From contig JARGOE010000014.1 of assembly GCA_029210015.1 (NCBI GenBank), positions 8,932 to 41,396 on the forward strand: DNA of 32,465 nt, written 5' to 3'. Made by a program: the position numbers and the translations under genes. The notes under the pieces were generated by a model, which saw nothing but the letters and a program-made list of their open reading frames with translations, had not been told where the DNA came from and did not search any database. Numbering within the stretch: position 1 is the stretch's first letter; the number at the start of each line of letters is the position of its first letter. This document shows positions 1 to 7,457 of the stretch, piece after piece. Origin of the DNA: Vicingaceae bacterium (GTDB lineage Bacteria > Bacteroidota > Bacteroidia > Flavobacteriales_E > Vicingaceae).

Positions 1-257
1 AGGTCGAAATGAATTTCTTCCATACATAAATCATCGCCTTTTCCAATTAGGTGAGAGAATTGGCAGAATAACTCATAAGTCCAGAAATCAGAATTCTTTT
101 GAGCTAAGATTACATCATCAAAAATAAACCCTTTGAAAATAAAAGCAACAACAGTAAAAACTAAAATAACTGCAGCAGAACGCACTAAATGCCATCTTAA
201 CACCTCTAGGTGTTCAAGAAAAGACATGTCTCCTTTACTTTTTTCTTCTTTGCTCAT
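1..257 (-). CDS. tatC: Sec-independent protein translocase subunit TatC (5' part; runs off the left edge)
   Basis: This reading frame is absent from the ORF track because it is cut by the window edge. Reading the minus strand from the ATG at 257 gives about 85 residues. They include the TatC N-terminal hallmark MSFLEHLEVLRWHL at residues 11-24, then a first membrane segment (SAAVILVFTVVAFIF). After that comes the periplasmic stretch typical of Bacteroidota TatC (FWTYELFCQFSHL, then a GDDLC segment). TatC is the membrane receptor of the twin-arginine pathway, which exports folded proteins carrying an RR signal. The start could be the ATG at 257 or the one at 227 that begins MSFLEHLE; I took the first. 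It lies 50 bp downstream of the guanylyltransferase gene on the same strand, so it may be read from that transcript or from the weak promoter noted at 265-272. Identification is by motif recognition and is firm despite truncation. Confidence 0.9.
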   Translation of the reverse strand, partial: MSKEEKSKGDMSFLEHLEVLRWHLVRSAAVILVFTVVAFIFKGFIFDDVILAQKNSDFWTYELFCQFSHLIGKGDDLCMEEIHFD

Positions 258-264
258 TAAGAGA

Positions 265-272
265 CAAATTTA
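265..272 (-). promoter_or_regulatory. Possible -7 element for tatC
   Basis: The minus strand reads TAAATTTG, a full match to the Bacteroidota -7 consensus TANNTTTG. No TTG is visible at the expected -33 position. The element lies 8 bp upstream of the first tatC ATG, so transcription from it would give a near-leaderless message or a short leader to the internal ATG at 227. In an AT-rich genome this match could be chance. Confidence 0.3.
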
Positions 273-306
273 GTTAAATAGTTTTGATTCCGATTTATCG
301 AAAAGT

Positions 307-1383
307 CTAATAAAAACGCTTGTCTTTGGTTAGTTTAATATCGCTTACAAATTGTTTAATTTCTTGCTCGTCTTGTTTTTTACAAACCAATAAAATATTG
401 TCTGATTCAACAACGATATAATCTTTTAAACCTTGTAATACTACCAACTTATTTTTAGGAACATTAACAATGTTTCCTTTAGACTCATATAGCATTACAT
501 TTTTGCCAACTACTGCATTTTTGTTTTCATCAAGTGGTAGGTGAGTGTAAATAGAACCCCAAGTTCCTAAATCGCTCCAACCAATATCAGCACTAATTAC
601 ATGTACATTTTTGGATTTTTCCATAATGCCGTAATCAATAGAAATATTCTTGCAAGTAGAGTAAGCTTCTTTAATAAAAGCCTCTTCTTCAGAAGTGTTG
701 TATTTTCCTTCACCAGCACTAAAAATTTGATGCATCGTAGGTAATAGTGTTTCAAATGCTATGTTGATACTTTTTAAACTCCAAACAAACATTCCAGAAT
801 TCCAACAAAAATCTCCGCTGTCAATAAATTGTTTAGCCAACTCTAAGTTGGGTTTTTCTGTAAAGGTTTTTACTTTTTTAATGTCTTCCTCAGTATCATC
901 AAATTGAATATAACCGTAACCAGTATCTGGTCTTGTAGGCGTAATTCCTAAAGTAAATAAAGCATCATTTTTTGCAGTGTAATCTAAAGCCATATTGATT
1001 ACTCTAACAAACTCATCTTCTTTTAAAATAAGATGATCTGCAGGTGCAACAACAATATTGGCATTAGGGTTTTTAGCTGCTATTTTAAAATTAGCATAAG
1101 CAATACAAGGCGCAGTGTTTCTTCTGCTAGGCTCACACACCACTTGCTCATCATTTAAATTTGGTAGTTGCTCAAAAGTTAATTCTCGGTAAATATCATT
1201 GGTAACAATGTAAATGTTTTCTTCTGGACAGATGCGTTTTAAGCGGTTGTATGTTTGTTGTATTAATGTTTCGCCAGTTCCTAAAATATCTAAAAATTGT
1301 TTAGGGTGCTGGGTTCTGCTCATAGGCCAAAACCTACTTCCTATACCACCAGCCATTATTACGCAATAATTATTTTGATTCAT
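307..1383 (-). CDS. Mannose-1-phosphate guanylyltransferase
   Basis: This 358-residue protein matches the sugar-nucleotide pyrophosphorylase family that makes GDP-mannose from mannose-1-phosphate and GTP. The N-terminal signature GGIGSRFWPMSRTQHPKQF (residues 12-30) is the GTP-binding/catalytic loop of GDP-mannose pyrophosphorylases. Further along are the sugar-binding TEKP motif and GWSDLGTW near residue 270, both typical of the family. At this length it is the short form without the phosphomannose isomerase domain found in bifunctional ManC/AlgA. It acts in the cytosol and supplies GDP-mannose (and GDP-fucose) for surface polysaccharide and glycan synthesis. The start ATG lies 1 bp after the stop of the upstream aminotransferase gene, so the two are probably co-transcribed, although no functional link is obvious. 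The symbol is left blank because manC and manC-like names are used inconsistently in this phylum. Confidence 0.93.
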   Translation of the reverse strand: MNQNNYCVIMAGGIGSRFWPMSRTQHPKQFLDILGTGETLIQQTYNRLKRICPEENIYIVTNDIYRELTFEQLPNLNDEQVVCEPSRRNTAPCIAYANFKIAAKNPNANIVVAPADHLILKEDEFVRVINMALDYTAKNDALFTLGITPTRPDTGYGYIQFDDTEEDIKKVKTFTEKPNLELAKQFIDSGDFCWNSGMFVWSLKSINIAFETLLPTMHQIFSAGEGKYNTSEEEAFIKEAYSTCKNISIDYGIMEKSKNVHVISADIGWSDLGTWGSIYTHLPLDENKNAVVGKNVMLYESKGNIVNVPKNKLVVLQGLKDYIVVESDNILLVCKKQDEQEIKQFVSDIKLTKDKRFY

Positions 1384-1384
1384 T

Positions 1385-2680
1385 TTATACTTGTTTTAAC
1401 TTGCTCAATGCTGTTTCTAAATTAGCAAAAAGCTCATCAATTTCTTCAAAAGCTGAAGTTCCTACTGAAAGTCTGTACCAGGGGGATTTACGAGAAGCAC
1501 CAAAAGCGTAAAAAGGAACAATAGCTAAACCTGCTTCATCTAACAAATATTGAGTTACTTCTTCAGTTGTATTTAAAACAGTTCCATCTTCAGTTTGGTG
1601 CTTTGTTAAATCAAACTTAACAGTTAAATATATAGCCGCTTGTGGGGGAATAGCATCTACTTGAAATCCTTTCCCTTTCAAGTCAATCATGCCTTTGTAA
1701 AATGAAGTTAATCTTTTACTGATATTATTTTTAAATTTGAAAAGGTAATCTTCAATTTGTTCGTTATTGTCTAAGTAATTAGCTGAAGCTACTTGTTCTG
1801 CTTTAGGTGCCCAAGCACCTACATGACTTAAAATAGCTTTCATTTTATTCATTATTTTTTGTGGACCAAAAGCCCAACCAACTCTAACTCCTGTAGCAGC
1901 AAATGCTTTAGACATTCCATCAATATAAATCGTGTATCGTTTCATATCAGAATTAATTGAAACGGGATCGTAATGTCTAGTTTCTCCATGAGTTAGGGTC
2001 CAATAAATTTGGTCAAACATTAAGTAAACAGGCTTTCTACTGTCACCACGTTTTTTATTTTCTTCTAAGATTAAGTCGCAAATTTCGGCTAAACCGTTTT
2101 CAGTAAAAACAGTTCCTGTAGGATTTAATGGAGAGCAAACTGCAATCAAGTTTGCCTCAGAAATGTATGGTTTAATATCTGCAGCTGATGGCATAAAGTT
2201 GTTTTCAGCTGTAGCTTCAATAAACTTTTGTTTACAGTGAGATAAATGACTGTAATGATTATTGTTCCATGATGGAACAGGAAATACTACGGTATCTCCC
2301 GGATCTAAAATGGTTTGGTAAGTTGCATAAATTAATGGTCTTGCACCACCAGAAATCAAAATTTGATCAGCACTATATTCTAATCCACCATTCACATGTA
2401 GAAAATGTGAAACTGATTCTCTTAGTTCTTGAATTCCGTTTGCAGCAGGGTAATTAGTTTCATCATTTTGGTAAGCCTTTATAATTTCCTCTTTCAATTC
2501 AGATGGAATAGGAAAAATATTAGGATTAAAATCACCAATAGTAAGATTGTAGATTTTTTCTCCATTTTTAATTTTTTCTTTAACCTCTCCAGCTAATTTA
2601 ATTATTTCAGAACCTACTAAGTTTTCGGCCATTTCTGATACACGTTGATTTACAATGGGATCCAATAATGATTCGTTCAT
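1385..2680 (-). CDS. Pyridoxal-phosphate aminotransferase, class I/II (aspartate aminotransferase-like)
   Basis: This 431-residue protein has a fold-type I PLP enzyme layout. NPTG is at residues 186-189, the PLP-ring aspartate region FDQIYW at 222-227, and the Schiff-base lysine K258 in SKAFAATG. The substrate-carboxylate arginine region YRLSVG lies near the C terminus. Family membership is firm. The exact amino-acid substrate is not readable from sequence: aspartate/aromatic aminotransferase-like activity is the usual default, but this Bacteroidota subgroup is only loosely related to characterised AspC. The ATG start gives a normal N terminus. It heads a two-gene unit with the mannose-1-phosphate guanylyltransferase, whose start lies 1 bp past this stop. 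A candidate promoter element lies about 25 bp upstream. Confidence 0.88.
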   Translation of the reverse strand: MNESLLDPIVNQRVSEMAENLVGSEIIKLAGEVKEKIKNGEKIYNLTIGDFNPNIFPIPSELKEEIIKAYQNDETNYPAANGIQELRESVSHFLHVNGGLEYSADQILISGGARPLIYATYQTILDPGDTVVFPVPSWNNNHYSHLSHCKQKFIEATAENNFMPSAADIKPYISEANLIAVCSPLNPTGTVFTENGLAEICDLILEENKKRGDSRKPVYLMFDQIYWTLTHGETRHYDPVSINSDMKRYTIYIDGMSKAFAATGVRVGWAFGPQKIMNKMKAILSHVGAWAPKAEQVASANYLDNNEQIEDYLFKFKNNISKRLTSFYKGMIDLKGKGFQVDAIPPQAAIYLTVKFDLTKHQTEDGTVLNTTEEVTQYLLDEAGLAIVPFYAFGASRKSPWYRLSVGTSAFEEIDELFANLETALSKLKQV

Positions 2681-2703
2681 TTTACTACAATTTTTAGTTA
2701 TTG

Positions 2704-2711
2704 CGAAGGTA
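2704..2711 (-). promoter_or_regulatory. Candidate -7 promoter element for the aminotransferase/guanylyltransferase unit
   Basis: The minus strand reads TACCTTCG, one mismatch from TANNTTTG, followed by CAATAA, about 25 bp upstream of the start codon. No TTG sits at the ideal -33 distance. Support is by position and similarity only. Confidence 0.35.
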
Positions 2712-2786
2712 ATTAAAACACATTTGCCACTTGGAATAATCGCTGAGATTAGTTATTAACAAGGCGTTGAATTAGTTAATAAGCTA

Positions 2787-3398
2787 CTAATCAACAATCA
2801 AAACATCAGCAACACCATTAATCAAGTATTGTTTTTTTGTGTTGATTTCTTTGCAAAAATATCGGGTTCTTCGTTTTTTACCTTTGATAAAAATTCTTTT
2901 GCCGTTTAATGTGAATTTGGTTCCTTCAGGCAAATAAGAAAGCATGATTAAATCAGAAGGTGCATCATATTTTTTTAATTCAGATATTAGTTTAGCATCT
3001 CTGGCTGAAGAAGCAGCTGGATTTTTCATATGTTGTTCTAACACTGATTTTAATGGTTCTGGGAAAATACCTTTTTGCAATAATATTTGCATCAATTTGC
3101 TAAACTCTGTTTTCCATTCTATACCATGAGCTTTAGCTTTATGTTTGTGGTTATGCCAAACTAAAAGGTGGGCAAATTCATGTGTAAGAGTAATTAAAAA
3201 AGCATATTGATTGAGATTTGAGTTAACACTAATCTTAGGAGATCCACCTTTTAAAGATGCTCTAAAATCACCAAACTTTGTTGCTCTTTTTTTTGTGATT
3301 TTTAGTTCGAATGGTCGTTGATCAAACCATTTATGAAGTACTGACAAACTATTTTCGGGAACGTATTCTTTTAGTATGTTGAAGTTGTGGGTTATCAC
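2787..3398 (-). CDS. SprT-like zinc metalloprotease-domain protein
   Basis: This 203-residue protein carries the zincin motif HEFAH at residues 73-77, with a likely third ligand H91 in AHGIEW, as in SprT/Spartan-like domains. The SprT family includes Spartan, which degrades DNA-crosslinked proteins; bacterial members are mostly uncharacterised. The C-terminal 60 residues are basic (KGKKRRTRY) and hold a single cysteine, so the paired-cysteine zinc ribbon of many SprT proteins is missing. The gene starts with GTG overlapping the feoB stop by 4 bp (GTGA), which implies translational coupling. No signal peptide is visible, so it is probably cytosolic. The domain call is good; the biological role is unknown. 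Confidence 0.83.
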   Translation of the reverse strand: MITHNFNILKEYVPENSLSVLHKWFDQRPFELKITKKRATKFGDFRASLKGGSPKISVNSNLNQYAFLITLTHEFAHLLVWHNHKHKAKAHGIEWKTEFSKLMQILLQKGIFPEPLKSVLEQHMKNPAASSARDAKLISELKKYDAPSDLIMLSYLPEGTKFTLNGKRIFIKGKKRRTRYFCKEINTKKQYLINGVADVLIVD

Positions 3399-5323
3399 GA
3401 AAATATAGTGTAAATCACAAAGCTACCAATATATGCTAAAGCCCCCATATAAATAATTTGGATAATAGGCCATTTTATAGACTTTGTTTCACGATACACA
3501 ATGGCTAATGTTGCCATACATTGCATGGCAAAAACATAAAATATTAGTAATGATAATGTAGTAGCTGTAGTGTAAAGTTTTCCTCCATCAGCATTTTTAG
3601 CTTCCATCATTTTTTGTCGAATAGATTTTGTGTTGTCTTCATCTCCAACACTATACAGTGTTGCCATCGTTCCAACAAAAACTTCTCGTGCAGCAAAAGA
3701 AGTAACTAACGAAATACCAATTTTCCAATCGTATCCTAGTGGTTTTATTGTAGGCTCAATAGTCTTTCCAATAATTCCTGCATAAGAGGCCTCTAGTTTT
3801 TCTGAAGCAATTTTTGAGGATAGTTCATCTTTATCTAATTGTTGTTCGTTTTGAACATACTTTTTATCAATTTCTTCAAATGTATCTCCTGGGCCATAAG
3901 AAGATAAGACCCACAACAGAATTGATATGGCAATGATGATTTTTCCAGCATCAAATAAAAATATTTTTACTTTACTTACGATTTCTATCCCAACATTTTT
4001 CCATCTTGGTGCTCGATAAATAGGCATTTCTAGAGTGAAAGCACTTTGTTGTTTAGCTTTAATCAGCCATTTCATTAATAGGGCAGAAAGTAACGCTGTT
4101 ACAAAACCTAAAAGATAGAGACTTAGCACTAATAGTCCTTGAAGGTTAAAAATACTAATAGTACTATCTTCAGAAACAATTAGTGCGATTAATATCGTAT
4201 ATACGGGAATTCGTGCCGAGCAGCTCATTAAAGGAGCTACCATTATAGTTATTAGTCTTTCTTTAGGGTTTCCGATAGTTCTTGCGCTCATAATTGCAGG
4301 CACAGCACAGGCAGTACTACTTAATAAGGGGATAATTGATTTTCCGTTTAATCCAAATATGCGTAATATTCTATCCATTAAAAAACTTACTCGAGCCATA
4401 TAACCAGTGTCTTCTAGAATAGTGATAAAGGCAAAAAGTATGGCTATTTGTGGGACAAATATGACTATTCCGCCTAATCCTGCAATAACTCCATTAACCA
4501 ATAAGTCATTTAAAACTCCTTCGGGTAAGTTGGTAGCTACAAAATCACTTAACCATATAAATCCACTCTCAATTAAGTCCATTGGGTAAGATGACCAGGA
4601 AAAGATTGCTTGAAAAATGATAAAAAGTAAAATCAAAAAGATTAAATAACCATAAATTTTATGAGTTAATATATTGTCAATTTTCTTGGTTAGGAGATAT
4701 GATTTATTTTCTCCCTTGTTAGTCACACAATCATTTAAAATAGTATCGATTTTTTTAAATCGAAGCATTGTGTCGTCAATAGTGTTGTTATTGCTTTCAG
4801 TTAAGAAAGGAGTAGGATTTACTTGATAGTTTGTTATACTCTCTTTTAACTTGTTAATTCCCTTACCTAATCGAGCATTAATTGGAATAACAGGGCATCC
4901 AAGTGATGCAGCTAATTTTTCTAAGTTGATTTCTTGCTTGTTTTTATACAAGAGATCCATCATGTTTAATCCTAAAATTACTTGCTTACCTTCATCAATA
5001 ATTTGAGAACAAAGCAGTAAGTTTCTTTTAAGATTAGTAACATCAGCAACAAATACAATTAAGTCATTATTTGTTGTATCTGAAATATAATTGCGAGTTA
5101 TTTTTTCATCTTCAGAGTTAGGGTTTAAGCTATATGCCCCAGGTAAATCAATAACATTATATTTCGTATCATTAATTTTAAAATAACCTGTTTTTTTATC
5201 TACAGTAACTCCTGGAAAATTTCCAACTTTTTGATTTAAACCAGTTAGTAAGTTGAAAAGTGTGCTTTTTCCAGTGTTTGGATTACCAACTAAAACAATA
5301 TTTGTATCTGAAATATCTGACAA
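3395..5323 (-). CDS. feoB: Ferrous iron transporter FeoB
   Basis: This 642-residue protein has an N-terminal G domain and a polytopic membrane domain. G1 is GNPNTGKST (residues 13-21), G3 is DLPGAY, and the G4 position reads NMMD. The membrane half contains the two conserved cysteine-containing Gate-like regions, CAVPAIMSARTI and SCSARIPVY, and a late segment around FAAREVFVGTM, all typical of FeoB. It imports Fe2+ across the inner membrane, controlled by GTP binding and hydrolysis. It is somewhat shorter than the roughly 770 residues of the E. coli protein, which is common in Bacteroidota. feoA lies immediately upstream with a 3-bp gap, and the SprT-like gene overlaps its stop. Expression is probably driven from the feoA promoter and may be governed by the palindrome there. 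Confidence 0.96.
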   Translation of the reverse strand: MSDISDTNIVLVGNPNTGKSTLFNLLTGLNQKVGNFPGVTVDKKTGYFKINDTKYNVIDLPGAYSLNPNSEDEKITRNYISDTTNNDLIVFVADVTNLKRNLLLCSQIIDEGKQVILGLNMMDLLYKNKQEINLEKLAASLGCPVIPINARLGKGINKLKESITNYQVNPTPFLTESNNNTIDDTMLRFKKIDTILNDCVTNKGENKSYLLTKKIDNILTHKIYGYLIFLILLFIIFQAIFSWSSYPMDLIESGFIWLSDFVATNLPEGVLNDLLVNGVIAGLGGIVIFVPQIAILFAFITILEDTGYMARVSFLMDRILRIFGLNGKSIIPLLSSTACAVPAIMSARTIGNPKERLITIMVAPLMSCSARIPVYTILIALIVSEDSTISIFNLQGLLVLSLYLLGFVTALLSALLMKWLIKAKQQSAFTLEMPIYRAPRWKNVGIEIVSKVKIFLFDAGKIIIAISILLWVLSSYGPGDTFEEIDKKYVQNEQQLDKDELSSKIASEKLEASYAGIIGKTIEPTIKPLGYDWKIGISLVTSFAAREVFVGTMATLYSVGDEDNTKSIRQKMMEAKNADGGKLYTTATTLSLLIFYVFAMQCMATLAIVYRETKSIKWPIIQIIYMGALAYIGSFVIYTIFS

Positions 5324-5326
5324 AGG

Positions 5327-5548
5327 TTATGTTTTGTTGATTTTAATTTGTTTGGCATCTTTTTTTCTGATACTGATATAGTTATCGCCAGAAGTAATTA
5401 TCATTGGATCGTTAAGTGGAGCTATACGCTCAACTTTAACCTCTTCACCTAAAATAAATCCCATAGCTAATAATTGAATAGCTAAACTTTCATCTGAAAT
5501 GCTTTCAATTATACCTTTTTCGTTTTCCTTTAGGGTGTCTAATGTCAT
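5327..5548 (-). CDS. feoA: FeoA-domain protein, cytosolic partner of FeoB
   Basis: This 73-residue protein is a stand-alone FeoA, a small SH3-like domain that interacts with FeoB and is needed for efficient ferrous iron uptake. Typical features are the early motif GIIESI, the LAMGFILGEEV segment in the middle, and the closing ISIRKKDAKQIKI strand. It is the first gene of feoA-feoB-sprT-like and has its own well-formed promoter (TTG-N20-TACTTTTG), with a 19-bp palindrome between promoter and start codon. The start ATG is followed by TTAGACACC on the coding strand and gives the normal FeoA N terminus. Confidence 0.94.
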   Translation of the reverse strand: MTLDTLKENEKGIIESISDESLAIQLLAMGFILGEEVKVERIAPLNDPMIITSGDNYISIRKKDAKQIKINKT

Positions 5549-5556
5549 ACTTAGTT

Positions 5557-5575
5557 ATTTAGAATTAATCTAAAT
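5557..5575 (-). promoter_or_regulatory. Palindromic operator candidate in the feoA leader
   Basis: ATTTAGA and TCTAAAT form a perfect 7-bp inverted repeat around a 5-bp centre, 19 bp in total. It lies immediately downstream of the inferred feoA transcription start and 8 bp before the ATG. Position and TTTAGA/TCTAAA half-sites suggest a binding site for a dimeric metalloregulator of DtxR/MntR type, which repress iron or manganese genes. The match to published DtxR consensus is only partial, so regulator identity is inference. A weak RNA hairpin is the alternative. Confidence 0.5.
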
Positions 5576-5582
5576 AGAAGTT

Positions 5583-5613
5583 CAAAAGTAAAATTAATTT
5601 TACGTTAAAGCAA
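5583..5613 (-). promoter_or_regulatory. Promoter of the feoA-feoB unit
   Basis: The minus strand carries TTG (5611-5613), a 20-bp spacer and TACTTTTG (5583-5590). This matches the Bacteroidota primary sigma-factor promoter layout (TTG about 19-21 bp before TANNTTTG). It predicts a start near 5577 and a leader of roughly 30 nt, which would contain the 19-bp palindrome. Confidence 0.6.
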
Positions 5614-5642
5614 TGATTATAGTCAGAAATAAAAGCTTTTGA

Positions 5643-5786
5643 TTAAACAGGTTTTTTTGGAGTTTCGATGTTAGTCTTGCTCCATTTAGGACAAGTATTA
5701 CATCTATTTTTCTTTCTCAAAAAACAAGATGAAAGAATTAAAGAAACACTAATAAGAGTTATAATAATCTTTAATTGGTTTTTCAT
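5643..5786 (-). CDS. Small lipoprotein, 47 residues, cysteine-rich (not in ORF track)
   Basis: An ATG at 5786 opens a 47-codon frame ending in TAA at 5643. The protein starts with a classic lipoprotein signal: MKNQLK, a hydrophobic run, then the lipobox LSSC with Cys21. The mature part is only about 27 residues and very basic (CFLRKKNR), with a CNTCPKWS motif holding two more cysteines and an ETPKKPV tail. I do not recognise a named family. Short lipoproteins of this build do occur in Flavobacteriales. The gene sits just upstream of feoA on the same strand but is separated from it by the feoA promoter, and it is divergent from the MlaE-type permease. It overlaps the TTG start that the ORF track gives to the permease, which supports the later ATG for that gene. 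A metal-binding role for CxxCP near iron genes is speculation. Confidence 0.72.
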   Translation of the reverse strand: MKNQLKIIITLISVSLILSSCFLRKKNRCNTCPKWSKTNIETPKKPV

Positions 5787-5867
5787 TATGTAAATATAAA
5801 AAATGCTGATGACTTATACTTTAGAAGTTCGGTAAGAAATATTTACTTTTATATTTTATTAACATAT

Positions 5868-6611
5868 ATGTTAAAAGCATTTCATCATATAGGTAAATAC
5901 TTTTTGTTATTAGCAAGAGTGTTTAAGAAGCCAGATAATTATAAATTATATGGGCGACAAACTATTAATGAAATGGTTAGCCTAGGGTTAGGTTCTTTAG
6001 GTTTAATTTCAATTATTTCATTATTTATGGGAGCTGTTGTAACATTGCAAACTGTTGCAGCTATAGATAGTCCTTTAATTCCTCTGTATACTGTTGGTTA
6101 TGCTACTAGGCAGTCATTCATTTTAGAGTTAGCTCCTACCATTATGTGTTTAATATTGGCTGGTAAAATAGGTTCTAATATTTCGTCTGAAATAGGTACT
6201 ATGCGAATTACAGAACAAATAGATGCTTTAGAAATAATGGGAGTTAATTCAGCCTCATATTTAATATTTCCCAAAATAGTAGCAGCTTTGTTCACTATTC
6301 CAATGATAGTTGTTTATAGTATGTTTTTAGGTTTAGTTGGAGGTTGGGTTGTTGGATTGTATTCGGGAATGTTAACAGTAGAAGATTATTTGTATGGGAT
6401 AAGGTGGGATTTTAAAACTTTTGATGTGATTTATGCGCTTATTAAAACATTGTTTTTTGCATTTATCATTACGAGTATTCCCTCATATCATGGATATTAC
6501 ACTAGAGGAGGTGCTTTAGAAATAGGAAAATCTAGTACTAAATCTGTTGTTTATAGTAGTATCTCTATTCTGGTGATTAATTATATTTTAACACAATTAT
6601 TATTAATATGA
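5868..6611 (+). CDS. MlaE-family ABC transporter permease (phospholipid transport type)
   Basis: The ORF track begins at a TTG at 5775, but the ATG at 5868 gives the expected N terminus MLKAFHHIGKYFLLL and a 247-residue protein, the normal MlaE size. The 31 extra residues look non-coding, and the TTG overlaps the start of the divergent small lipoprotein gene. The protein has about five hydrophobic segments and the conserved family core: SLFMGAVVTLQT, then ELAPTIMCLILAGKIGSNISSEIGTMRITEQIDALEIMG (quoted here in descriptive form), which contacts the ATPase. MlaE is the inner-membrane subunit of the MCE transporter that moves phospholipids between the membranes. The ATPase gene follows with a 4-bp ATGA overlap. 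No MlaD (MCE) gene is adjacent. Confidence 0.9.
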   Translation: MLKAFHHIGKYFLLLARVFKKPDNYKLYGRQTINEMVSLGLGSLGLISIISLFMGAVVTLQTVAAIDSPLIPLYTVGYATRQSFILELAPTIMCLILAGKIGSNISSEIGTMRITEQIDALEIMGVNSASYLIFPKIVAALFTIPMIVVYSMFLGLVGGWVVGLYSGMLTVEDYLYGIRWDFKTFDVIYALIKTLFFAFIITSIPSYHGYYTRGGALEIGKSSTKSVVYSSISILVINYILTQLLLI

Positions 6612-7357
6612 TAGAGGTAAAAAATATAAATAAGTCATTTGGTAAAAAGCAAATTCTTCATGACGTTTCTATTTCATTTTTGAGAGGTAAAATAAACTTG
6701 ATTATTGGAGCGAGTGGTTCTGGTAAATCTGTTTTAACTAAATGTATTGTTGGTTTGCATGAAATTGATTCTGGTTCTGTTGAGTATGATGGAAGGAATT
6801 TTTCTATTATGAATTTTAAGCAACGTAAAGCGGTTAGAAAAGAAATTGGCATGTTGTTTCAAGGGTCTGCCCTTTTTGACTCTTTAACCGTTGAAGAAAA
6901 TGTTAAGTTTCCTATGGAAATGTATACCAAACAAAGTGAAGAAGAAATTTTAGAGCGAGTTAACTTTTGTTTAAAACGCGTGCAGCTAGAAAATGCAAAT
7001 CATCTTTATCCTGCTGAATTAAGTGGAGGAATGCAAAAAAGAGCTGCACTAGCTAGGGCTATTGCTCTTAATCCTAAGTATTTGTTTTGTGATGAGCCTA
7101 ACTCTGGGTTAGATCCTCAAACGGGAATTGTTATTGATAATTTAATACAAGAGATAACACATGAGTATGATATGACTACAATTGTAATTACTCACGATAT
7201 GAATTCAGTTATGGAAACAGGTGAGAATATATCTTTTATCCATCAAGGAAATATATGGTGGACAGGGAATAAAGAAGATATTCTTAAAACTGATAATAAG
7301 GAGCTAAATGAGTTTGTTTATTCTTCTAAAATTATGCAGAAGTTTAAAGGACTTTAA
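6608..7357 (+). CDS. MlaF-type ABC transporter ATP-binding protein
   Basis: This 249-residue ATPase has Walker A GASGSGKS near residue 37-44, the Q-loop in GMLFQGSALFDSLTVEENV, the ABC signature LSGGMQKRAALARA, Walker B YLFCDEPNSGLDP and the H-loop ITHD. The GSALFDSLTVEENV and GGMQKR wording is characteristic of the MlaF/Ttg2A branch rather than other importers. It overlaps the permease stop by 4 bp, so the two are translationally coupled and form one transporter. The gene is followed by a strong hairpin terminator shared with the converging T9SS-protein gene. The substrate-binding MCE subunit must be encoded elsewhere. Confidence 0.92.
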   Translation: MIEVKNINKSFGKKQILHDVSISFLRGKINLIIGASGSGKSVLTKCIVGLHEIDSGSVEYDGRNFSIMNFKQRKAVRKEIGMLFQGSALFDSLTVEENVKFPMEMYTKQSEEEILERVNFCLKRVQLENANHLYPAELSGGMQKRAALARAIALNPKYLFCDEPNSGLDPQTGIVIDNLIQEITHEYDMTTIVITHDMNSVMETGENISFIHQGNIWWTGNKEDILKTDNKELNEFVYSSKIMQKFKGL

Positions 7358-7404
7358 TCTAAGTTTTAATTAATAATAATCAATAACAATAATTTGTATA
7401 AAAG

Positions 7405-7436
7405 AAAAAGCCCGCTCTCATTGAGCGGGCTTTTTT
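7405..7436. terminator. Bidirectional intrinsic terminator between mlaF-type gene and T9SS-protein gene
   Basis: GCCCGCTC pairs with GAGCGGGC around a 5-base loop, extended by AAAAA on the left and TTTTTT on the right. The GC-rich 8-bp stem with a T-run on either strand can end transcription of both converging genes. Confidence 0.9.
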
Positions 7437-7457
7437 ATTTTCAAAGTATAACTAATA

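Noticed and set aside
2944-3129. 61-residue plus-strand ORF inside the SprT-like gene
   Set aside because: Shadow frame with no independent support.
5775-5867. N-terminal 31-residue extension of the MlaE-type permease from a TTG start
   Set aside because: It overlaps the divergent lipoprotein start, and the ATG at 5868 gives the family-typical N terminus.
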